Made by a program: the position numbers and the translations under genes
Origin: Frigoribacterium sp. Leaf263
Lineage (GTDB): Bacteria; Actinomycetota; Actinomycetes; Actinomycetales; Microbacteriaceae
Assembly (NCBI RefSeq): GCF_001422285.1
Contig: NZ_LMMO01000006.1
Span: 29,496 to 93,495 of the forward strand
Length of the DNA stretch: 64,000 nt
Direction of reading: 5' to 3'
Notes under the pieces: model-generated
What the model was told of the DNA's origin: nothing
Databases searched by the model: none
Seen by the model: the letters and a program-made list of their open reading frames with translations, nothing else
In this document: in pieces, positions 17,296-25,026 of the stretch
Numbering within the stretch: the first letter of the stretch is position 1
Layout of the letters: each line of letters opens with the position of its first letter

Positions 17296-18189
17296 GTGCG
17301 CCTCAACGATCGCCGGTTCGCCCTCTACTTGATGCTGCCGGCAACTGCCTTCCTCGCCGTGTTCGTCGCATGGCCGCTCGTCCAGTTCGTCTCCAACTCC
17401 TTCTTCGAGATAAGCAAGTTCGCTGGCGGCCCCCGCACCTTCGTGGGCTTTGACAACTACATCGAAGCCTTCACCTCAGACGACTTCGGCAATGCCGCCT
17501 GGCGGACCGTGGTCTATACGATCGTCGTCGTCCTGTTCGAGTTCGTTCTCGGCCTCACCGTGGCGCTCATCTTCACGGCACTCGGCAACGCGTCTCGAGT
17601 GTTCCGCACCATCTTCCTTTACCCCCTGATGATCGCCCCCATCGTCGCTGGGCTGCTCTGGCGGTTCCTACTCATCGACAATTTCGGCATCGTCAACCAA
17701 CTTCTGACCGAGGCGCACATCTTGAACGACCCGGGCCAGATCCAGTGGCTCAGCGACCCCAAGATCGCCCTGTTCTCGGTGGCAATACCCGACATCTGGC
17801 TCACGACATCGTTCATATCGCTCGTGCTTTTCGCAGGTCTGCAGAACATCCCTGGAGACGTCATCGAGGCCGCCAGGCTCGACGGTGCCAGCTACCCGAC
17901 GGTCCTTTTCCGGATCATTCTGCCGCTCCTCAGGCCCGTGATAGCCGTTGCCTTGATCCTTCGTGGCATTGACGCGGCACGCGCCTTTGACGTCATCCTC
18001 ATCCAAACCAACGGTGGGCCACAGCAGAGCACGGAAACCATGTCGCTGCTGGTGTATCGAACCCTGGTTCGATTCGGAGAACCCGGCCTAGCCAGCGCCA
18101 TGGGAACCGTGTATCTGATTGCCATGCTCGCCGTCTCAGTCACAGCCATCCTGCTCATCTGGCGACCCGGAAATGAGAACACCCGATGA
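17296..18189 (+). CDS. sugar ABC transporter permease (MalF/UgpA type)
   Basis: A 297-residue protein from a GTG at 17296; the longer frame from 17143 overlaps the preceding gene and lacks sense. Six membrane helices are predicted, beginning LYLMLPATAFLAVFVAWPLV. The EAA loop EAARLDGASYPTVLFRIILP contacts the ATPase. It pairs with the next permease, whose ATG overlaps this stop by 4 bp. The ribosome site is weak (GAAAG). Confidence 0.88.
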   Translation: MRLNDRRFALYLMLPATAFLAVFVAWPLVQFVSNSFFEISKFAGGPRTFVGFDNYIEAFTSDDFGNAAWRTVVYTIVVVLFEFVLGLTVALIFTALGNASRVFRTIFLYPLMIAPIVAGLLWRFLLIDNFGIVNQLLTEAHILNDPGQIQWLSDPKIALFSVAIPDIWLTTSFISLVLFAGLQNIPGDVIEAARLDGASYPTVLFRIILPLLRPVIAVALILRGIDAARAFDVILIQTNGGPQQSTETMSLLVYRTLVRFGEPGLASAMGTVYLIAMLAVSVTAILLIWRPGNENTR

Positions 18190-19025
18190 ACGGCCTCGAA
18201 ACCAACCGCATCAGCTCCCGAGCTATCCTCTGGGTCGCCCTCGTCTTGCTGGTCGTGCTCTACGGCTTCCCCTTCCTCTACATGCTCTTCACCTCGTTCA
18301 AAACACCACTCGAGACCATCGCAGTGCCGCCGACCGTTCTCCCGTCGACCTGGACGATCGAGAACTACGCCTCCGCCATCGGACGCGACGGTGTCGTGCC
18401 TTCCTTCATCAACAGCGTCGTCACAGCCGTGCTCAGCACCGCGATCTCACTGGTCCTCGCGCTGCCAGCCGCGTACGCAGTAACGCGCTACCGCACTCGC
18501 TTCGGCCGGTTCTTCATCGTCGCCGCCCTGGTGATGCGCATGGTGCCCCCCATCGTGATCGGGGTGCCCATGATCGGCATCTTCCGCAGCCTCGGCATCT
18601 CCGACACCTCGTTCGCGCTAGCCATCGCCCACGCAACCATTTCCCTGCCCCTGTCGATCTGGCTCATGTCGAGCTTTTTCGAGGCCGTGCCCGAAGAACT
18701 CGAGGAGGCGGCCAAGATCGACGGGGCGAGCCGGCTTGGCGCGCTGTGGCGAGTGGTGCTGCCGGTGACTGCCGGCGGTATCGCGGTCACCGCGATCTTC
18801 GCCTTCCTCGCGTCGTGGAACGAGTTCCTCTTCGCGCTTCTGCTCACGGCCACGAGGTCGCAGACCACCCCGATCGTCATCGCCAACTTCCAGACGCAGT
18901 TCGGTCTGGACTGGGGCGCGATGACCGCCCTAGCTGTGATGTATTCCGTGCCCGTGATCCTTCTCGCCCTGGTGCTGCAGCGTCACATCGTCGCCGGCCT
19001 GACAGCCGGAGCGGTGAAGGGATGA
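18186..19025 (+). CDS. sugar ABC transporter permease (MalG type)
   Basis: A 279-residue protein with six membrane helices and the EAA loop EEAAKIDGASRLGALWRVVL. This is the MalG-type partner of the upstream permease, coupled by an ATGA overlap. The LacI gene follows 61 bp later in the same direction, so the operon appears to include its own regulator. Confidence 0.88.
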   Translation: MNGLETNRISSRAILWVALVLLVVLYGFPFLYMLFTSFKTPLETIAVPPTVLPSTWTIENYASAIGRDGVVPSFINSVVTAVLSTAISLVLALPAAYAVTRYRTRFGRFFIVAALVMRMVPPIVIGVPMIGIFRSLGISDTSFALAIAHATISLPLSIWLMSSFFEAVPEELEEAAKIDGASRLGALWRVVLPVTAGGIAVTAIFAFLASWNEFLFALLLTATRSQTTPIVIANFQTQFGLDWGAMTALAVMYSVPVILLALVLQRHIVAGLTAGAVKG

Positions 19026-19086
19026 CGGCCTCAGGGAGAATGGTCGTGAGCCGAACCGTCCGGCCTCGAGCACCCAGGGGGAGACC

Positions 19087-20169
19087 GTGGCACGCAAAGC
19101 AGTAGGCATCAAGGACGTGGCTCGCGAAGCGGGCGTCTCCGTCACGACGGTCTCGCACATACTCAACGACGTCGAGTCCGCCCGCGCTAGCGACGAAACA
19201 CGCGAGAGGGTGAAATCCACGGCCAAGCGGCTTGGATATGGTGCCAACCGAATCGCCCGAAGCCTCCGCCGGCAGCAGTCCGACATGATCGGGCTCCTCA
19301 GTGAGGAAATTGCGACCACCCCCCACGCGGGTCGAATCATCCTTGGCGCCCAAGAGGCCGCCCAAAAACGTGGACTCACCCTCGTTCTGATCAACACCAG
19401 CCGCGACCAGCTCGACACCCAGCGTGACAGCGACGCCCTCCTCCGCCAACAGGTCGACGGGGTGCTCTACGCCACGATGTACCACCGCACCATCAATCTC
19501 CCCGAGTCGTTAAAATCTGTCCCGACGGTGCTGATCGACTCGGCGTCCCAAGACGGAACCGTCCCATCTGTCGTCCCCGACGAAGAAGGTGGTGCGTTCG
19601 CTGCCGTCCAAGAATTGATCGATCACGGCCATCGCCGGATCGGCTTCGTCACTAACGTGGACGACGTCCCAGCCACCAGAGGTCGCCTGGCCGGCTACCG
19701 CCGCGCTCTGGGCGAAGCCGGAATTCAGTTTGACGCTCAGCTCGTGGTCGCCGAGCAATCCGAGACCCCGGGCGGCTACAAAGCAGCTGTCGAGGTGCTT
19801 GATCGCAGTGATCGGCCCACCGGTCTGTTCTGCTACAACGACCGAATGGCCATGGGCGCCTATCACGCCGCGTCGGAACTCGGTCTGCGCATCCCAGTCG
19901 ACCTCTCGATTGTCGGGTTCGACAACCAGGAGCTGATCGCCGAAGGCCTGTACCCGGCGCTTACTACGGTCGCGCTGCCGCACTACGAGATGGGGGAGTG
20001 GGCCCTCAGCGCCCTGACTGAGCTGATCCTCCCGGACACGACGAACGTGACCTCCTTGGATTCGACCAGAGGGGCCCGGATCTACGAGACCGCGGTGCTC
20101 CCCTGCCCGATCGTGCGGCGCAACTCGGTCTCCTCCCCCCGACCCCTAGGAGAACCCAACCGTGACTGA
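19087..20169 (+). CDS. LacI-family regulator of the fructan-type locus
   Basis: A 360-residue protein from a GTG start preceded by GGGGGAGACC. The N-terminal LacI HTH (GIKDVAREAGVSVTTVSHIL, residues 7-26) and hinge helix (RIARSLRRQ) precede a periplasmic-binding-like effector domain (GVLYATMYHR, GLFCYNDRMAMGAY, VGFDNQ). It should bind the CAAnnCGnnTTG-type sites at 15784-15808. The effector is probably the imported sugar or a breakdown product. It overlaps the fructokinase start by 8 bp. Confidence 0.9.
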   Translation: MARKAVGIKDVAREAGVSVTTVSHILNDVESARASDETRERVKSTAKRLGYGANRIARSLRRQQSDMIGLLSEEIATTPHAGRIILGAQEAAQKRGLTLVLINTSRDQLDTQRDSDALLRQQVDGVLYATMYHRTINLPESLKSVPTVLIDSASQDGTVPSVVPDEEGGAFAAVQELIDHGHRRIGFVTNVDDVPATRGRLAGYRRALGEAGIQFDAQLVVAEQSETPGGYKAAVEVLDRSDRPTGLFCYNDRMAMGAYHAASELGLRIPVDLSIVGFDNQELIAEGLYPALTTVALPHYEMGEWALSALTELILPDTTNVTSLDSTRGARIYETAVLPCPIVRRNSVSSPRPLGEPNRD

Positions 20170-21100
20170 ACTGTTCGTCGTCGGAGAAGCCCTGGTTGAC
20201 GTGCTCTCGACTCCGACAGGGCAACGAGAACACCCGGGCGGTAGCCCGCTGAACGTCGCAATCGGGCTTGCGCGCCTCGGCGCATCTGTCACCCTCGCGA
20301 CCCGCCTTGGCACGGATGCACGGGGCCGGCTGGTCACACAGCACCTCACCGACTCCGCCGTACGCCTGACACCTTCATCCATCGATCCCAGCGTCCGAAC
20401 CTCCAGTGCAACGGCCACGCTCGAAGCCGACGGGTCTGCCACCTACGACTTCGATATCAACTGGGACGTCGGCAGCCTCCCTACTTCTGGGTTCGAGCTC
20501 GTGCACACGGGATCCATCGGGGCCCTCCTCGCCCCCGGCGCCGAGAAGGTAGCCACCTGTTTCGAAACAGCTGCGAACGATGTGCTTCGGTCATTCGACC
20601 CCAACATCCGACCGTCGGTGCTCGGCCAGCGCCACGATGTGCTCCCCATGGTCGAGCGGATCGCGCGTTCCAGCACCGTGGTCAAGATGAGTGACGAGGA
20701 CGCACATTGGCTGCACCCCGAGCTTGACCCGCTCGAGGTAACCGCCCACTACGCCCGGTTCGGCGCACAGATCGTTGTCGTGACGGAGGGCGCAAAAGGC
20801 AGCCTGCTCCGCGTCGGAAACAACACCTGCCCGATTCCTTCACAGAGCGTCAACGTCGCCGACACAATCGGCGCCGGCGACTCATTCATGGCCGGTCTCC
20901 TCTTCGCCCTCACCCACTCCGTCGGAATCGCAGACGTCATCGGACGGACTGCAGACTTCAGCGATGTTGTGCGCGCGGCCGGTTTCGCAGCGGCCTGCGC
21001 CGCAATCACCGTCGGACGTCCCGGCGCCGATCTTCCCCGAGCACATGAGCTCGAAGTCCCGCTACAGCACCGCAAAGAAGAGGCATCCGATGAGCAGTGA
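20162..21100 (+). CDS. PfkB-family fructokinase
   Basis: A 312-residue protein from a GTG start inside the end of the LacI gene, with AGGAG upstream. It carries the first PfkB signature (GGSPLNVAIGLARLG, residues 26-40) and the second (DTIGAGDSF, 234-242) with catalytic base Asp240. It phosphorylates a sugar, most likely fructose to fructose-6-phosphate, given the GH32 and GH91 neighbours. The 3' end overlaps the GH91 start by 11 bp, indicating tight co-translation. Confidence 0.85.
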   Translation: MTELFVVGEALVDVLSTPTGQREHPGGSPLNVAIGLARLGASVTLATRLGTDARGRLVTQHLTDSAVRLTPSSIDPSVRTSSATATLEADGSATYDFDINWDVGSLPTSGFELVHTGSIGALLAPGAEKVATCFETAANDVLRSFDPNIRPSVLGQRHDVLPMVERIARSSTVVKMSDEDAHWLHPELDPLEVTAHYARFGAQIVVVTEGAKGSLLRVGNNTCPIPSQSVNVADTIGAGDSFMAGLLFALTHSVGIADVIGRTADFSDVVRAAGFAAACAAITVGRPGADLPRAHELEVPLQHRKEEASDEQ

Positions 21101-22424
21101 CAACCGCTATGACGTCACAACGTGGCCGATCGGAGATGCGACCCAAGACGTTGGCGAGGTCCTGAACAGCATCATCGCCGACATCGCCTCACGCCAACGC
21201 ACCAACGAAGCTTCGGATGGTGGCAGACCTGGGGCCGTCATCGTGATACCGCCGGGCGACTACCCGCTGCGTACCCAGGTTCTCATCAACAGCAGCTTCC
21301 TCAGGATCGAGGGCTCCGGGCACGGGTTCACCTCATCGAGCATCCGTTTCAACGTCCCCGAGGACGAGTGGCCGGACCTGCACGAGCTTTGGCCCGGCGG
21401 GAGCCGCATCCTCGTCGACCTGCCGCTCGTTCCTGGCGCAGCTGAGATCGACGGTGCTGCGTTCGTCGTCGCCCGGGAAGGCAGTCCACGCATCAGTTCC
21501 GTCGAGTTCTCGGGCTTCTGCATCGATGGCCTCCACTTCACGGCCAACGACTCGGACCGGCACCCAGAGAACACTTACGTCAACGGCAAGACCGGCATCT
21601 ACGTCGCCAGCGCCAACGACTCCTTCAGAGTCACAGGCATGGGGTTCGTGTACCTCGAGAACGCACTCACGGTCTGCAACGCAGACGCGCTGTCCATCCA
21701 CGACAACTTCATCGCCGAGTGCGGCAGCTGCATCGAACTGCGCGGCTGGGGCCAAGCATCCAAGATCACTGACAACCTCATCGGCGCTGGCCCAGACGGT
21801 CACTCGATCTACGCCGAGAACCACGGCGGACTCTTGATCGCCACGAACAACGTCTTCCCCCGTGGCGCGAGCAGCGTGCACCTGCGCTCTGTAAGCCGAT
21901 CGAGCGTCACGGCAAACCGCCTTCACTCCTTCTATCCAGGCATGGTGGTGCTCTCTGCCGGAAGCTCGGAAAACCTCATCGCTTCCAACCATCTGCTCCG
22001 CGACCACGAACCATGGACGCCATTCCTTGACATCGACAATGGCCTCGACGACCTCTTCGGCCTGATACAGATAGACGGCAACGACAACTCCATCATCGGC
22101 AACCACATCTCAGAGGTGATCGACGCGGCCAGCATCCAGCCAGCCGGCGCGCGGCCTATCGCTATTCGAGTCGCCTCAGGGACGGGCAACTACATCGCGA
22201 CGAACCACGTCGTCGCTCGTGAGGCAGACGCGTCGTCGAGCGGTTCCGCCTTCGAGGCGCAAGTGGACGCCCTGCTATCCACCAAGGCGCTGAACACCAT
22301 GAACGTGACGACTGTCTCCATCGACTCGGCGGCGCGGAGCAACACGGTCCTGGATACCGGAACTGACGCCGAGGTGCTCGCTGACCGGACGGTCAACGCG
22401 GTGCGGCCGATCCCTACGGTCTGA
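21090..22424 (+). CDS. GH91 inulin fructotransferase / difructose-anhydride hydrolase family
   Basis: A 444-residue protein from the ATG at 21090 (AAGAGG ribosome site). The sequence follows the GH91 right-handed beta-helix pattern: AVIVIPPGDYPLRTQVLI, GSGHGF, NGKTGIYVASANDSF, TGMGFVYLENAL, HDNFIAECGSCIELRG, NGLDDLFGLIQIDGN. Asp205 and Glu216, 11 residues apart, match the catalytic Asp/Glu pair of characterised inulin fructotransferases and DFA-III hydrolases. No signal peptide is seen, whereas inulin-degrading fructotransferases are secreted. With an importer, an intracellular GH32 and a fructokinase in the operon, a cytosolic difructose-anhydride hydrolase is the best reading; fructotransferase remains the alternative. 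Confidence 0.82.
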   Translation: MSSDNRYDVTTWPIGDATQDVGEVLNSIIADIASRQRTNEASDGGRPGAVIVIPPGDYPLRTQVLINSSFLRIEGSGHGFTSSSIRFNVPEDEWPDLHELWPGGSRILVDLPLVPGAAEIDGAAFVVAREGSPRISSVEFSGFCIDGLHFTANDSDRHPENTYVNGKTGIYVASANDSFRVTGMGFVYLENALTVCNADALSIHDNFIAECGSCIELRGWGQASKITDNLIGAGPDGHSIYAENHGGLLIATNNVFPRGASSVHLRSVSRSSVTANRLHSFYPGMVVLSAGSSENLIASNHLLRDHEPWTPFLDIDNGLDDLFGLIQIDGNDNSIIGNHISEVIDAASIQPAGARPIAIRVASGTGNYIATNHVVAREADASSSGSAFEAQVDALLSTKALNTMNVTTVSIDSAARSNTVLDTGTDAEVLADRTVNAVRPIPTV

Positions 22425-22835
22425 GAACGCCCTCACGGCCACCGATGTGGAGAAACGTCGCCGGCCCGAGCTGGGGGATGGCACACGACCGAGGGCTCCA
22501 ACGCATCGACAAACGAGGCTGCTGACATAATATATATTATCAGCGCTTTGGAGGAGGCTAGAAGGGGTCCAGCGCTGACCAATTGCGCGGTGGCTCAGGC
22601 CCTGTCGACAAGGTCGCGGCGCACCCCTGTCCGGCACTTTATGGCACCCGTGCGCCCATGTGGCGCTACACGGGCTGCAACCCAGCGGGTTGACCACTGC
22701 GGCAACCAGCCCGCCTGCCGCATCACGCGCGACGGGCGGCTTGTCCCCGACGTCCGCCGTATGCTCAACGTTTAGGGGATTTTGGATGATTTATTAGTTT
22801 CCAATAAACCCTTCTAAACAGGCTAATATGGGTAT
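22425..22835. promoter_or_regulatory. cargo/backbone junction region with AT-rich palindrome and promoter
   Basis: No convincing gene. At 22521-22544 an AT-rich near-palindrome contains the perfect ATAATATATATTAT (22527-22540) between GCTGAC and CAGC, unusual in this GC-rich DNA. At about 22786-22806 TTTATT/AATAAA arms form a small hairpin. TAATAT at 22824-22829 is a strong -10 box placed 6 bp before the GTG at 22836. A 75-residue frame at 22548 (GGAGGA-led) has no family features and is not called. Confidence 0.45.
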
Positions 22836-24065
22836 GTGGACAGCATCGACAACCCCTACACACCGAACGCCGGCGCCTCCCCCGAGGTGCTCATCGGACG
22901 CGAGAACCAGATCGGTGACTTCCGCGTCCTCCTGCAGCGTCTCGGCAGGGGCCGTTCCGAGCAATCCATGATCGTGACCGGCTTGCGCGGCGTCGGGAAG
23001 ACGGTGTTGCTGAATCAGTTCCGCGAGATCGCCGCCGACTCCAACTGGGAAGTCGTGGAGTTCGAAGCAAGCAAGTATGACGACAACCGCTTCCGGCAGG
23101 CCATGTTCTCGCAGCTGAAAGCGGCGCTGTTGCGACTGTCTCCTCGCACCCGGTGGACAGAGAGAGGCCAGCGTGCAGCGGAGGTTCTGAGCTCATTCGG
23201 GGTCGCTGTCGACGGACAAGGCACCTGGTCCCTGTCGTGGGACATTCCGCCAGCAGAAGGCCTCGCTGACCACGGCGACCTCGGTCTTGACCTCACGGAT
23301 GTGCTCGTCGCGATCGGTGAGGCAGCCGCCGAACGCAAGCAGGGTCTTGTGCTCCTGATCGACGAAGTCCAGTTCCTTCGGACATCCCAGCTCGAAGCCC
23401 TCATCCAGGCAATCCACAAAACAGTCCAGCGGAAGCTGCCGGTCACATTCGTTGGTGCCGGCCTCCCGCAGATCGCCGAACTCGCCGGCGATGCCAAGTC
23501 CTACGCTGAACGCCTCTTCAAGTTCCCCAAGATCGACTCGCTTGAGGGAGACGACGCCCGGAAGGCTCTGACCGAGCCCGCAGCCGGAGAAGGGGCGGTC
23601 TACGACTCGGACGCCGTGGACCTGGCCATCGAAATCACTCGCGGGTACCCGTACTTCATTCAGGAGTTGGGCTACCAGGTGTGGACGGTCGCCACGGCAA
23701 ACCGCATTCATCTGGACGACGTGCAGATGGCGCGTGAGGCGTACGACGCGAAGTTGGATAGCTCCTTCTTCAGAGTGCGACTCGATCGAGCAACACCACT
23801 GCAAACCGCCTACATGCGGGCCATGGCAGAGCTTGGACCCCGAGCGCAAAAGGCATCGGATGTGGCACGCATCATGGGCCGCGAATCAACGCAGCTCGGA
23901 CCCACCCGAGCTGAACTGATCGAGATGGGCCTGCTGTACACGCCCGAGCACGGCTATGCCGCGTTCACGGTTCCTGACTTCGACCAGTTCATTCTTCGAG
24001 CGGTACCTGTCCTGGAGGTACCTCCGATGCAGACTCGACGCAGAAAACCCCCTGAAGCCAAGTGA
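22836..24065 (+). CDS. AAA-family ATPase (Orc/Cdc6-STAND-like), probably leaderless
   Basis: A 409-residue protein from a GTG at 22836. N-terminal NPYTP..VLIGRE box, Walker A GLRGVGKT (49-56), Walker B LVLLIDE (171-177), and a C-terminal winged-helix-like region (AQKASDVARIMGRESTQLGPTRAELIEMGLLY). Known: this ATP-binding family is common in actinobacteria and mobile elements, with unclear function. The -10 box ends 6 bp before the start codon, so transcription probably begins at the GTG itself. It lies between the cargo and the mobilisation genes, and its role in element maintenance is inferred. Confidence 0.75.
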   Translation: MDSIDNPYTPNAGASPEVLIGRENQIGDFRVLLQRLGRGRSEQSMIVTGLRGVGKTVLLNQFREIAADSNWEVVEFEASKYDDNRFRQAMFSQLKAALLRLSPRTRWTERGQRAAEVLSSFGVAVDGQGTWSLSWDIPPAEGLADHGDLGLDLTDVLVAIGEAAAERKQGLVLLIDEVQFLRTSQLEALIQAIHKTVQRKLPVTFVGAGLPQIAELAGDAKSYAERLFKFPKIDSLEGDDARKALTEPAAGEGAVYDSDAVDLAIEITRGYPYFIQELGYQVWTVATANRIHLDDVQMAREAYDAKLDSSFFRVRLDRATPLQTAYMRAMAELGPRAQKASDVARIMGRESTQLGPTRAELIEMGLLYTPEHGYAAFTVPDFDQFILRAVPVLEVPPMQTRRRKPPEAK

Positions 24066-24074
24066 TCTAGCGCG

Positions 24075-24995
24075 CTAGCGCCCGAGATCCTTACCGCGTT
24101 CCTTCTGGGGCCCGGTGCCACGGTTCACGCGTGCCCGAGGCGCGGCCACTTTCCGCGACTCAGTGAGTGTTTGATTGGCGCTCTTGGGGTAGCTCGTCGA
24201 CGCGATCGCTGCAGCTCGGCCAGCTGCGGAAGTTTGTGCCGCTGTGCGCTGAGCAGGCGAGGCTGAACCGTCAGCACTTACGGTCGAGACGGGCGATCCT
24301 TCGACAGCCGGACGGCTTTGCTCCTTCTCGTGGGTGTTCGCGATGCTCTCTTCTGCGGCGCCGTCTGCATGCAGCCGGTCCCGTTCAGCTTCGTGGTCGG
24401 CCGCGTCAAGCGAGACGGCTTGGGCGTCGTTGGGCGCAGCTTCCTCTGCCTCTCCTCTCGCTGGCATCTCTTCCTCACGCGTCGGCTCCGACGCCTCCTC
24501 CCCACGCTCGGCATCCTGCTCGAGCGTGGCGGCGGCGGCGCGGTCGGCCTGTGCTGCGGCGTCCTCGCGGGTGGCGGCGAGGTAGTCGTCGACGGCGTGC
24601 ATGAGGTCGTCGCGTCGCTTGTCCTCGCTATCGGGGAACTGGGCCCGGAGGGAATCGACATCGATGCCGTACCGCTGGTGGGCTTGCTCGCGGACGATCT
24701 CGTAGACGTCGCGGGCGCCGGGGTCGACGTTCGAGAGCGTTGCACCGTAGGTGGCGGCGTTAGCGATCCGCTCGCCGTTGGCGGTGGCCCAGAACGCTTC
24801 ACGCCCGACCTGGTCGCGGACACTTCGGGTGACCTGCGCCTGGTCGCGGACGGCGGCCTGTGCGCGCTCGGCGAGCCCGCGGTCGCGCTCCTGTCCGGCG
24901 CGCTTGACGGCCTCGGCGACTTGGCCGGCTCCCATCATCGCGGCGCGGATGGCGCGGTCGATGTCGGTGCCGACGAGATCTTCTTCTTCGCTCAT
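24075..24995 (-). CDS. acidic coiled-coil-like protein downstream of relaxase
   Basis: A 306-residue protein. Residues 1-150 are helical and charged (AIRAAMMGAGQVAEAVKRAG; REQAHQRYGIDVDSLRAQF), and residues 150-270 are a disordered Glu/Ala-rich region. The C-terminus is basic (RVNRGTGPQKERGKDLGR), perhaps a transfer signal. It follows the relaxase by 31 bp on the same strand and ends convergently with the AAA ATPase 9 bp away. No family recognised; a relaxase accessory or substrate exported with the DNA is possible. Confidence 0.6.
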   Translation of the reverse strand: MSEEEDLVGTDIDRAIRAAMMGAGQVAEAVKRAGQERDRGLAERAQAAVRDQAQVTRSVRDQVGREAFWATANGERIANAATYGATLSNVDPGARDVYEIVREQAHQRYGIDVDSLRAQFPDSEDKRRDDLMHAVDDYLAATREDAAAQADRAAAATLEQDAERGEEASEPTREEEMPARGEAEEAAPNDAQAVSLDAADHEAERDRLHADGAAEESIANTHEKEQSRPAVEGSPVSTVSADGSASPAQRTAAQTSAAGRAAAIASTSYPKSANQTLTESRKVAAPRARVNRGTGPQKERGKDLGR

Positions 24996-25026
24996 GAGCG
25001 GTCCCCTATCCTCGTGTCGCTCAGGT

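Noticed and set aside
18119..19105. 328-residue Arg/His-rich plus-strand frame
   Set aside because: Out-of-frame shadow of the MalG-type permease gene.
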